Shown: positions 26,416 to 34,597 of the stretch, piece by piece | Layout of the letters: the number at the start of each line of letters is the position of its first letter | Numbering within the stretch: the stretch's first letter is position 1 | Source: G963665085 sp963665085 | Lineage (GTDB): Bacteria; Bacteroidota; Bacteroidia; Bacteroidales; JAAAOM01 | Reading direction: 5' to 3' | DNA: 64,000 nt | Assembly (NCBI GenBank): GCA_963665085.2 | Contig: CAXXXS010000001.1 | Location: 3,534,001-3,598,000, forward strand | The notes under the pieces: model-generated | Seen by the model: the letters and a program-made list of their open reading frames with translations, nothing else | Database searches by the model: none | What the model was told of the DNA's origin: nothing | Program-made: the position numbers and the translations under genes

Positions 26416-28143
26416 ATGTTAGTCTATGAAAAAAAATATTTGGCAATTGGATTGATACTGGTAAGTATAAGCTTTCTTTATTTTCAGTTTTTTTATTCCT
26501 ATCACTTATTTTTAAAAGAGCAACTACTTTTATTTTTATATTCTTCGGATTATTTTTTAAGCTATTTCTCCAAGCCCGCCTGGCTAGTCTGTTATATAGG
26601 GGATTTTTTAACACAGTTTTTTTATTTAAAAACAGGGGGGCCACTAGTTCTCTCTATCCTTTTCTTCTTTGAATGGCTTTTAAGTTCAATAATCATTCAA
26701 AAGTTAACAAAAACAAATTATGCAACTTTGTGGGCATTATTTCCAATCGCTGCTGAGTTTGGATTATATGGGAGCATCTCACATAGTGTATCAATTTCTG
26801 TTAGTTTTATCTTTGTCTTATTAGTTTTTTTTATCTACAGTTCAATACAAAATACAAAATGGCGTTTAGGTTTTTCATATATCATGGCCCTTGTCGGATT
26901 TTGGCTGGCTGGTGCATTATTCATTTTTTTCCCTTTACTTGTGATCATTAATGAAAGAAAAAATAGTCGTTCCATTATATTTGGTTGGTTAATATTTAGT
27001 CTTATCATTTTAATTTTACCTTTATTATCTCGAAAATTTTACCTGCTTACAATTCAACAAGCATATATTTATCCCGCTTTAGATAGTAAGAGTGTCTTTC
27101 TATTTTTTGTTTTGATTTTAAGTGTGTTGATGTCATTTCTTTTAAAGAAATTAGAAATACTTCATCCATTACCATTAAGTGTGTCTGTTGTTTTAATTTC
27201 TATCGGGGGACTAGTTTTTGGACTATGGAATAATGCAAGTTTTAAACTGGAAAAGATATTATCTCTTGATTCTGAAACTTACTTTGGAAATAGTGACCGT
27301 GTATTAGAATTGTCTCAAAAATATGAATTAAAAACTCGACTTGCCAGTTACTATACGAATATGGCACTAGCAAAAAATGGAGAACTGCCTGAGAAATTAA
27401 TGGGCAGTTATCAGCCAGCTTCAGAAGGATTATTTTTGCCTGTTAATCCTTCTGAAAGCTGGCTTACTATTTTTTTTAGTAACGAGGCTTATTATCTTAT
27501 TGGTGATATGAATCTGGCACAACATTCTGCAATGCTGGGTTCTATTTTTTCTCCTTATCAACGTAGTTCCCGTATGATAAAACGGTTGGCTGAAATAAAC
27601 TTGATAAATCAAGATTTTCCCGCTGCTGCGAAGTATTTAAATCTATTAAAAAAAACACTTTTTCATAGGAAATGGGCATTGCAGAAAGAACAGCAGAATT
27701 ATTCTAAAGCATCTAATTCTTGGTTAGATAAGAAACAGTCTCAAATAGCAAAAGCTGATACGATAAGGTTTCCGAACGATTATATAGCTTCGTTAGATCT
27801 TCTAACAAAACAAGCTTCTGATAATCAAATAGCATTAGATTATTTATTGTGTTATTATTTGTTAAACAAAGATGTGAAATCATTTAAAGAAACGTATGCT
27901 CATTATTTTAATAAAGGCAAAGGAGCAATACCTTCGGTATATTCTGAAGCTTTATTAATCCTTCTTTTTTCTTCCCGTGCATCGCAAGAAGAAGTTTTAA
28001 GTTATGGAATTCCAGCTCAAAAGGTGAATGATTTTCTGACGTATACGCAAATTTTCGAAAAAACAAAAGGTGATTTAAATGCCCTAAAAGATAAGTTCAG
28101 CAAGACATATTGGTTTTATTATCATTTTGCAACATTTAAATAA
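26416..28143 (+). CDS. DUF6057-like polytopic membrane protein, copy A
   Basis: A 575-residue inner-membrane protein. Residues 1-280 contain about nine or ten hydrophobic helices (IGLILVSISFLYFQFFYSYHLF; FLTQFFYLKTGGPLVLSILFFFEW; LAGALFIFFPLLVII). The C-terminal 290 residues are soluble with TPR-like helical repeats (YYTNMALAKNGELPEKLMGSYQPASEGLF; SSRMIKRLAEINLINQDFPAAAKYLNLL). This layout resembles glycosyltransferase-C-like membrane proteins with a TPR tail, but I see no catalytic motif. A second copy (29620-31380) shares the order of all landmarks (FLTQFF, W.AGG/A.F, YYLLNKD, TYW.YY). Unknown function. Confidence 0.82.
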   Translation: MLVYEKKYLAIGLILVSISFLYFQFFYSYHLFLKEQLLLFLYSSDYFLSYFSKPAWLVCYIGDFLTQFFYLKTGGPLVLSILFFFEWLLSSIIIQKLTKTNYATLWALFPIAAEFGLYGSISHSVSISVSFIFVLLVFFIYSSIQNTKWRLGFSYIMALVGFWLAGALFIFFPLLVIINERKNSRSIIFGWLIFSLIILILPLLSRKFYLLTIQQAYIYPALDSKSVFLFFVLILSVLMSFLLKKLEILHPLPLSVSVVLISIGGLVFGLWNNASFKLEKILSLDSETYFGNSDRVLELSQKYELKTRLASYYTNMALAKNGELPEKLMGSYQPASEGLFLPVNPSESWLTIFFSNEAYYLIGDMNLAQHSAMLGSIFSPYQRSSRMIKRLAEINLINQDFPAAAKYLNLLKKTLFHRKWALQKEQQNYSKASNSWLDKKQSQIAKADTIRFPNDYIASLDLLTKQASDNQIALDYLLCYYLLNKDVKSFKETYAHYFNKGKGAIPSVYSEALLILLFSSRASQEEVLSYGIPAQKVNDFLTYTQIFEKTKGDLNALKDKFSKTYWFYYHFATFK

Positions 28144-28145
28144 AA

Positions 28146-29609
28146 ATGAAGAAAATAAAAGTCGAACTTTTTGTGGGAATACTAGGGATGATTTTTATAT
28201 CATGCAATAATCCGTTAAGTGTAATTTCAAAGCATGAATATCCACCAATTTATCCAGACTATACAAATGTTGCAATTCCGGTAAATATAGCACCACTTAA
28301 TTTTCTTTTGCGAGACTCTTCGGAGAGAATTATAGTTACAATTCAGGGAGAAAAAAAATCAATAACAGTAAAAGGGAAAAATAAAATACACATACCGGTA
28401 AAGAAATGGAAAACATTTTTGATGAAGGAGCAGGGAAATAAAATTAATGTTTCAGTTGAAGTACTATTCAAGGGGAAATGGATAAAATATCAATCATTTT
28501 ATTGGGATATTAAAAAAGAATATGTCGATCCTTTCTTAAGTTATCGTTTAATTGAACCCGGATATGAAGTCTGGAATAAACTACAACTTGTTGAACGAAA
28601 TATTGAATCGTTTGATGAAAGGGTAATTGCAGATAATAATTTAACTGGTGGTAGTTGTATGAATTGTCATATTCATAGTAATCATAATGATTTAGTATCT
28701 ATGTTTCATTTGCGTGGAGAAAAAGGCGGGACAATTTTAAATAGAAATGGAAAACTTAGAAAAATAGAAACGAAGACAAACGGAATGTTATCAAATGCGG
28801 TTTATGGAAATTTTCACCCGTTTGGAAGGTATGCGGTATTTTCAACCAATATAATTATACCTGCATTTCATTCATATCGTAGCAAACGACTTGAAGTTTA
28901 TGACACAAAATCGGATTTAGTTGTCCTGGATTTTGATAATAATGAGGTAATAACTCAGCCTTTTCTTTCCGATACTAATACTTTAGAAACCTTTCCTGTG
29001 TTTTCAGCTGACGGAAAATGGATTTATTATTGTGTTGCAAACGCCGTTCCATTACCAGGTAGCATAGAAAATCTAAGATATAGTATTTGTCGAGTAGGCT
29101 TTAATTCGGAAGAAAATAAGATTGCAACAAAGGTTGATACACTATGGGATGCGAGCAAGATGAATGGTTCTGTGAGTCATCTGAAAACGTCACCTGATGG
29201 GAAATATTTACTATATACAGTGGCCGACTATGGAACTTTCCCTATTTGGCACAGAGAAGCTGATTTACAATTGATGAATTTAGAAACTGGTCAGATCGAT
29301 AACCTGGAAAATGTAAATGGCTTTTGTTCGGATTCTTATCATAGTTGGTCGTCTAACAGTAGATGGTTTGTTTTTGCCAGTAAACGTGATGATGGTATCT
29401 ATGGGAAGCCATATTTTTGTTACATCGATTCGACAGGCAAAACATATAAGCCATTTGTTTTACCTCAACGTAATCCGACGTTATATGATAATATACTTAA
29501 ATCTTATAATATACCTGAATTATCAAATAAATCTGTGCCGTTTAATGCTTCCGATATTGAACATATTTATTGGCAAGAGGATGCAGAACAGGTCAGCTTT
29601 ATAAATTAA
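28146..29609 (+). CDS. PD40/TolB-like lipoprotein with single CxxCH haem-c-type motif, copy A
   Basis: A 487-residue lipoprotein (MIFISC, Cys20). An N-terminal beta domain (YPDYTNVAIPVNIAPLNF, about 35-60) is followed by a CxxCH motif C171-M-N-C174-H175 in GGSCMNCHIHSNH and then a beta-propeller of PD40/WD40-like repeats (HPFGRYAVFSTN; FPVFSADGKWIYYCVA; KTSPDGKYLLYTV; YHSWSSNSRWFVFASKRDDG). CxxCH is the covalent haem c attachment motif, and export to the periplasm would allow maturation, so a haem-bearing propeller is plausible. Only two bases separate it from the DUF6057-like gene before it. Copy B at 31388-32857 has the same architecture. Confidence 0.85.
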   Translation: MKKIKVELFVGILGMIFISCNNPLSVISKHEYPPIYPDYTNVAIPVNIAPLNFLLRDSSERIIVTIQGEKKSITVKGKNKIHIPVKKWKTFLMKEQGNKINVSVEVLFKGKWIKYQSFYWDIKKEYVDPFLSYRLIEPGYEVWNKLQLVERNIESFDERVIADNNLTGGSCMNCHIHSNHNDLVSMFHLRGEKGGTILNRNGKLRKIETKTNGMLSNAVYGNFHPFGRYAVFSTNIIIPAFHSYRSKRLEVYDTKSDLVVLDFDNNEVITQPFLSDTNTLETFPVFSADGKWIYYCVANAVPLPGSIENLRYSICRVGFNSEENKIATKVDTLWDASKMNGSVSHLKTSPDGKYLLYTVADYGTFPIWHREADLQLMNLETGQIDNLENVNGFCSDSYHSWSSNSRWFVFASKRDDGIYGKPYFCYIDSTGKTYKPFVLPQRNPTLYDNILKSYNIPELSNKSVPFNASDIEHIYWQEDAEQVSFIN

Positions 29610-29619
29610 TATTTTTTAT

Positions 29620-31380
29620 ATGAAGAGATTTTCTTTAGATAAGCTTTTTTCGTTGCTATTTGGATTACTTGTATTTCTATTCTTTGCATTCATATATCCA
29701 TTTCACTTAAACTATCTGGAACAATATCAACTATTTTTGTTCACAGATGATTATTTTTTTCAATTTCTAGAAAAGCCAGGTGGATTTAGTGATTACCTGG
29801 GTATTTTTTTTACACAATTTTTCTTTTATTCCTGGATAGGATCAATTATTATAGCTCTATTACTTGTAATCTTACAAAGAACAATATGGTTTATATCAAA
29901 TAAAATTGGTGTAAATCCTGTTTTACAACCTTTAACCTTTATTCCTTCTATATTGTACTGGAGTTTACTTTGTGATGAAAATTATTTACTAGGTGGACTT
30001 ATTGCCCTATTGCTTACATCAATATTCATTGCCGTGTACATGTTATTAGAGTCAATTGTATCAAGGATTTCTTTTGTGCTTATAAGTATACCTGTACTTT
30101 TCTGGGTTGCTGGGGGTATCTTTCTATTGTTGCCAGTATTTGCAATTGTAAGGGAATTATTCGATAAAAAAATGAAAAGACGTAATAATTTTTTATTTCT
30201 ATTAAGTGCGGTTTCACTTTCTATGATAATCCCCGTAATCTGTAAAATATTTTTCTTACAATATCCAATTCGTAGAGTTTTGGTGGGAGTTAATTATTAT
30301 CGGTTCCCAAACAACATTCCTGTTACAGTAATTTTAATTGGAGTGTTAACTATTCTGATACCCTTTTTTATTCATTATATGTCTTTGAAATTAAAAAATA
30401 AAAAAAATGTCATTCTTAATATATCTCAATTGCTTTTTTTGTTTTTAGGGAGCTGGTTTTTTATAAATCGGTCCGTTGATATATCGAAAGAAGAAGTTAT
30501 GGCTTACGATTTTTATGTGAGAATGCGAAAATGGGATCAGGTAATTGCACTTGCAGAAAATAAAGCTCCTTCTAGTCCATTATCTGTTACATGTCTTAAC
30601 CTAGCTCTGGCTAAGCAGGGATTACTTCCCGATAAAATGTTTTCATATTATCAAAGAGGAATTCAGGGATTACTTCCCGATTTTATTAGAGATTATACTA
30701 TTCCAATGATTACAGGTGAGGTTTATTATCATTTAGGATTAATAAACACTGCTCAACGATATGCTTTTGAAGCTATGGAGGCTCTTCCTGATTATCAGAA
30801 AAGCGTAAGGGCGATAAAACGTTTAGCTGAGACAAACTTGATAAACGGCGAATATGAAGTATCAAGAAAATACTTAAGGCTCTTACAAAAGACAATGTAT
30901 TATCGGGGATGGGCAACAGAAGCTCTTGCATCCTTAGAAAATGAAAAAGTAATAGAACAACATGTAGAATGGGGCTGGTTGCGCAAATGTAGAACAGAGG
31001 AAGATTTTTTATTTAGTAAAGACGAAAAAGATATGATGTTGGGGGTTTTATTCACTCACAATACCCAGAATCAAATGGCTTATGAATATCTAATGGCTTA
31101 TTATTTATTAAATAAAGATTTGCAAAAATTTATTCAATATTTTTCTGTTGGAAAATCAATCCCATACAAAACTATTCCAAAGAGTTATCAGGAAGCACTA
31201 ATTTATATTTGGAGTGTTACAAATCATAGTCCTTCTGAAAAAATTCCATATAAAATTAGTAATCAAGTAATAGAAAGTGCTAGTCAATATCAAAACTTAT
31301 TTTCAAATAATTATAGTGAATCAATGCTTAAAGGGCAGTATTCTGATACTTATTGGTACTATTTAAACTTTAGGAAGTAG
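29620..31380 (+). CDS. DUF6057-like polytopic membrane protein, copy B
   Basis: A 586-residue paralogue of the protein at 26416-28143: about ten N-terminal hydrophobic segments (LFSLLFGLLVFLFFAFIYPFHLNYL; YLGIFFTQFFFYSWIGSIIIALLL; WVAGGIFLLLPVFAIVREL) and a soluble TPR-like tail (LNLALAKQGLLPDKMFSYYQRGIQGL; SVRAIKRLAETNLINGEYEVSRKYLRLLQKTM). The two are clearly homologous yet diverged, so the duplication is old or under different selection. It is ten bases after the first PD40 gene and seven before the second. Confidence 0.82.
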   Translation: MKRFSLDKLFSLLFGLLVFLFFAFIYPFHLNYLEQYQLFLFTDDYFFQFLEKPGGFSDYLGIFFTQFFFYSWIGSIIIALLLVILQRTIWFISNKIGVNPVLQPLTFIPSILYWSLLCDENYLLGGLIALLLTSIFIAVYMLLESIVSRISFVLISIPVLFWVAGGIFLLLPVFAIVRELFDKKMKRRNNFLFLLSAVSLSMIIPVICKIFFLQYPIRRVLVGVNYYRFPNNIPVTVILIGVLTILIPFFIHYMSLKLKNKKNVILNISQLLFLFLGSWFFINRSVDISKEEVMAYDFYVRMRKWDQVIALAENKAPSSPLSVTCLNLALAKQGLLPDKMFSYYQRGIQGLLPDFIRDYTIPMITGEVYYHLGLINTAQRYAFEAMEALPDYQKSVRAIKRLAETNLINGEYEVSRKYLRLLQKTMYYRGWATEALASLENEKVIEQHVEWGWLRKCRTEEDFLFSKDEKDMMLGVLFTHNTQNQMAYEYLMAYYLLNKDLQKFIQYFSVGKSIPYKTIPKSYQEALIYIWSVTNHSPSEKIPYKISNQVIESASQYQNLFSNNYSESMLKGQYSDTYWYYLNFRK

Positions 31381-31387
31381 AAAAAAT

Positions 31388-32857
31388 ATGAATAGATATA
31401 TTATTATTTTCTGGGCAATTCTTCTGATAGTTTCTTTGAATTGTAAACAACAAATTGAGCCGATTACTATCATTCAGGAAGTACCCAATATTTTTCCCGA
31501 TTATACGGGAGTAACTATTCCTGCAACAATAGCTCCATTAAATTTCAAAGTAGAAGCGGAATATTCTGCATTAGATGCGATATTTAAAGGAGAGAATGAT
31601 GAAACTATTCATGTACAGGGAAAACAGTATATTAAAATCCCGGAAAAAAAATGGTCGCGGTTATTGTCTAACAATATAGGGGATAGTATTCATGTAACAC
31701 TTTCTTTAAAGCAAGATGGGAAATGGCAACAATACAAACCATTTGTTATTTATATCAGCAAAGATTCTATTGATTTTGGTATTGCTTATCGTTTAATAGC
31801 GCCAGGATATGAGGTATACAGTAAAATGGGTATTTATCAACGTGAACTTTCGAGTTTTTCGCAAAAAGCAATTTTTGAAAATACTCTCATGACTGGAACC
31901 TGTGTTAATTGCCATTCGTTTTGTCAAACCGATCCTCAAAAAATGACCTTTCATATTCGTGGTAATAAAGGAGGAACAGTGTTGTTATCTAATCAAAAAA
32001 TAAATCTTTTAAAAACGAAAACACAAAACACTCTTTCAAAGTTTGTTTATCCCTATTGGCATCCTTCTGGTAATTATATTTCTTTCTCGTTGAATAATAC
32101 TCATCAGGTATTTCATTCCTCGAAAAGTGAAAGGGTTGAAGTTGTCGATTTTGCTTCAGATATTGTTGTATATGATTTGAATAATAATGAAGCTATTGCA
32201 TGTGAAAAGCTCATGAGAGATAGTGTTTTTGAGACATTTCCAACCTTTTCTTCCAATGGGCAGGCTCTTTATTTTTGTGCTGCAGCAGCAAAGGATATAC
32301 CGGATTCCTATAAAGAAGTGAAGTATAATTTATGCAGCATTTCTTTTGATCCTAAAACAGGTACTTTAGGGGAAAATATTGATACCCTCTTTTTTGCGGA
32401 AGGATATAATAAAAGTGTCTCTTTTCCTCGTCCGTCGCCAGATGGAAAGTATATCATGTTTACATTATTCGATTATGGGAATTTTTCAATTTGGCATAAG
32501 GAGGCTGATTTGTGGTTGTTAGATCTGGAATCTGGCAGTTGTCGGCCAATTGATGAGGTTAACAGTACGGATACAGAAAGTTATCACTCATGGTCTTCAA
32601 ACTCACGATGGTTTGTTTTTAGTAGCAGGCGCATTGATGGTTTGTATACGCGATCGTTTATAGCTCATATTTCTGAGGACGGATTGATAGGAAAGCCATT
32701 CCTCCTTCCTCAGGAAAATCCAGATTTATATCAGGAAATGATGGAGTCTTTTAATATTCCAGAATTTATTAATAAAAAAGTAAAAATTAATCCCAATACC
32801 ATAGAGAACTTGGCTCAAAAAGATAAAAATATGCAAGTAGGATATAGAAAATTGTAA
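31388..32857 (+). CDS. PD40/TolB-like lipoprotein with single CxxCH haem-c-type motif, copy B
   Basis: A 489-residue paralogue of the protein at 28146-29609. Lipobox at LNC (Cys19), N-terminal domain with FPDYTGVTIPATIAPLNF, CxxCH at C172-V-N-C175-H176 (TGTCVNCHSF), followed by FHIRGNKGGT and propeller repeats (HPSGNYISFSLN; FPTFSSNGQALYFCA; PSPDGKYIMFTLF; YHSWSSNSRWFVFSSRRIDG). Conservation of the CxxCH motif between diverged copies argues that it is functional. The gene is 20 bases ahead of the chorismatase gene. Confidence 0.85.
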   Translation: MNRYIIIFWAILLIVSLNCKQQIEPITIIQEVPNIFPDYTGVTIPATIAPLNFKVEAEYSALDAIFKGENDETIHVQGKQYIKIPEKKWSRLLSNNIGDSIHVTLSLKQDGKWQQYKPFVIYISKDSIDFGIAYRLIAPGYEVYSKMGIYQRELSSFSQKAIFENTLMTGTCVNCHSFCQTDPQKMTFHIRGNKGGTVLLSNQKINLLKTKTQNTLSKFVYPYWHPSGNYISFSLNNTHQVFHSSKSERVEVVDFASDIVVYDLNNNEAIACEKLMRDSVFETFPTFSSNGQALYFCAAAAKDIPDSYKEVKYNLCSISFDPKTGTLGENIDTLFFAEGYNKSVSFPRPSPDGKYIMFTLFDYGNFSIWHKEADLWLLDLESGSCRPIDEVNSTDTESYHSWSSNSRWFVFSSRRIDGLYTRSFIAHISEDGLIGKPFLLPQENPDLYQEMMESFNIPEFINKKVKINPNTIENLAQKDKNMQVGYRKL

Positions 32858-32877
32858 AACCTTTACAAAAGAAGACA

Positions 32878-34077
32878 ATGGAAATTATAACTAAAAAAAA
32901 AGTTGTTACAAGTTTAATTAGACCTAACTATTATATCTTTAGACCGGTTTATGTTGCTGGAAAATTTGAAGATAAGTGGAGAAGCTGCTTTAATATATTT
33001 AAACATTTTCTAAAGAAAAACACAAACCAAAAGCCTTTTATAATACGTGTTTTTATAGATGCAAAAAATGAACAGGAATTCTTGTCATTTCAAAAATTAG
33101 TAAAACAATCTTTTTGGGGGACAAATATTCCGATTACTATTATCCCCCAATCACCAGAGGATGAACGTCAGGTTATTTTGGAAGTCGGCTTTGTCAATAA
33201 AAAGAATGTTTGTGTTAAATATGGAAAAGCTGATTTATTAAATTATTGTAAACTCTCTATAGAAGATTATTCCGAATATTGGATTACAGGAACCGAAGAA
33301 GATATCATAGAAACATGTTCTATTCCCGAATCCGCAAATAACGAATTCAATAAACTTCATAAAGCTTTTACAAAGTTAGGGCTCGGATTTAATAATATTG
33401 TAAGACAATGGAATTATATCGAGAGTATATATGGTTTTCAAGAGATTAATGGTAAGCTCAGGCAGCATTATCAATTGTTTAATGAGGTAAGGGGTAAATT
33501 TTATTTGAAATATCGAAATATACCTGATTTTCCAGCAGCTACGGGTATTGGAAAAGCATTTTGTGGAACATCAATAGTGTGTATGTTAGTTGGCGACAAT
33601 AGCAACATGAAAATTATTCCTATTAGTAATCCACAGCAATTTAATTCGTATAAATACGGTCAAATCGTCCTGAAAGGTGAACCACCAATGAGTAAAACAA
33701 CCAACCAACCACCACAATTCGAGCGGGCTAAGTTAATAACGAATGGGGAAAGATCCAGGATTTTTATATCAGGAACCGCTTCTATTATTGGACAGAGAAC
33801 AATTGGTCTTGGCGATGTGGAAAAACAGACGCAGATTACAATAGATAATATTAATTTATTAACCAGTAAAGCAAACTTAAAAGAGCATTATCCTGAACTC
33901 ACTGTCTTTCCGGATAAATTTGCTTATGTGGGGGTATATGTAAAACATAAAGAGCATATTCCTAAAGTTAAAGCTATGTGTTTAGAACATTTTGGTCCTG
34001 TTCCTATGAATATTGTTGTTGCAGATATATGCAGGGAAGATTTACTTGTCGAGATAGAAGCAGAAAAAATATCTTGA
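32878..34077 (+). CDS. Chorismatase-family protein (FkbO/Hyg5/XanB2 type)
   Basis: A 399-residue soluble enzyme with the two RidA/YjgF-like halves of chorismatases. Family landmarks are strong: VRQWNYIESI, YQLFNEVRGKFY, PAATGIGKAF, PPQFERAKLI, IFISGTASIIGQRTIGLGDVEKQT, and the C-terminal ADICREDLLVEIEAE with C385, R386 and the family's conserved glutamate in LLVEIE. Known members hydrolyse or isomerise chorismate to a dihydroxycyclohexadiene acid (FkbO) or 3-/4-hydroxybenzoate (Hyg5, XanB2). Which product applies here is not readable. It lacks a signal peptide and closes the operon with the DUF6057/PD40 pairs, an unusual setting. Simple RidA family membership is less likely because of the length and N-terminal motifs. 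Confidence 0.87.
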   Translation: MEIITKKKVVTSLIRPNYYIFRPVYVAGKFEDKWRSCFNIFKHFLKKNTNQKPFIIRVFIDAKNEQEFLSFQKLVKQSFWGTNIPITIIPQSPEDERQVILEVGFVNKKNVCVKYGKADLLNYCKLSIEDYSEYWITGTEEDIIETCSIPESANNEFNKLHKAFTKLGLGFNNIVRQWNYIESIYGFQEINGKLRQHYQLFNEVRGKFYLKYRNIPDFPAATGIGKAFCGTSIVCMLVGDNSNMKIIPISNPQQFNSYKYGQIVLKGEPPMSKTTNQPPQFERAKLITNGERSRIFISGTASIIGQRTIGLGDVEKQTQITIDNINLLTSKANLKEHYPELTVFPDKFAYVGVYVKHKEHIPKVKAMCLEHFGPVPMNIVVADICREDLLVEIEAEKIS

Positions 34078-34597
34078 AAGCATAAAAGTCAATTTCTGCC
34101 ATAATTACTTTCATAAACACAAATGTTAAAGTGTGATGCTTGTATGTCTTCCGTAAGTGAGATTCGTAGGTTATTTAGATGTCTTAATGTCAGTTTTAAA
34201 TTAGCCAAAATAAAATAACAAGAACATAATGGAGGGACTTCCTAAATTCTCTATAGCCAGAACAGAGATCTCACTGGGGATAACGTAGCAATGGGGAAAA
34301 GGTTAAGTTGCTATGAGAAGAACAATTACCGAGATGATTAGTGATGTTTTTATGTTTAACCCTTAAAGAATTGGCTCATAATCTAGGAGCAATAATCACG
34401 CAAGGCACAGTAACCTGCATTAGCCATAGATGGAATATTAGGACATAAAAATGGATGTCTATTAACTGTATTAAATTCTGCATTCGTTATATCAATTTAT
34501 ACATTGACATGATATCAATGTTTTGATAAATTTCGCATCACTTTGATAATAACTAATATTTCTTATAGAGTACTTGAAAATTAATTAACTAAAACTT
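34078..34597. other. 520-base gap without recognisable gene
   Basis: Between the chorismatase and the GH106-like gene. Short frames exist (for example MEGLPKFSIARTEISLGIT near 34230) but none has a credible start, length or composition. It may hold the promoter of the GH106 gene; I see no clean promoter, repeat or terminator hairpin in it. Confidence 0.5.

Noticed and set aside
34200..34400. Short plus-strand frames (such as one starting MEGLPKFS) in the gap before the GH106 gene
   Set aside because: Fewer than 25 codons, no supporting signal and no family resemblance.
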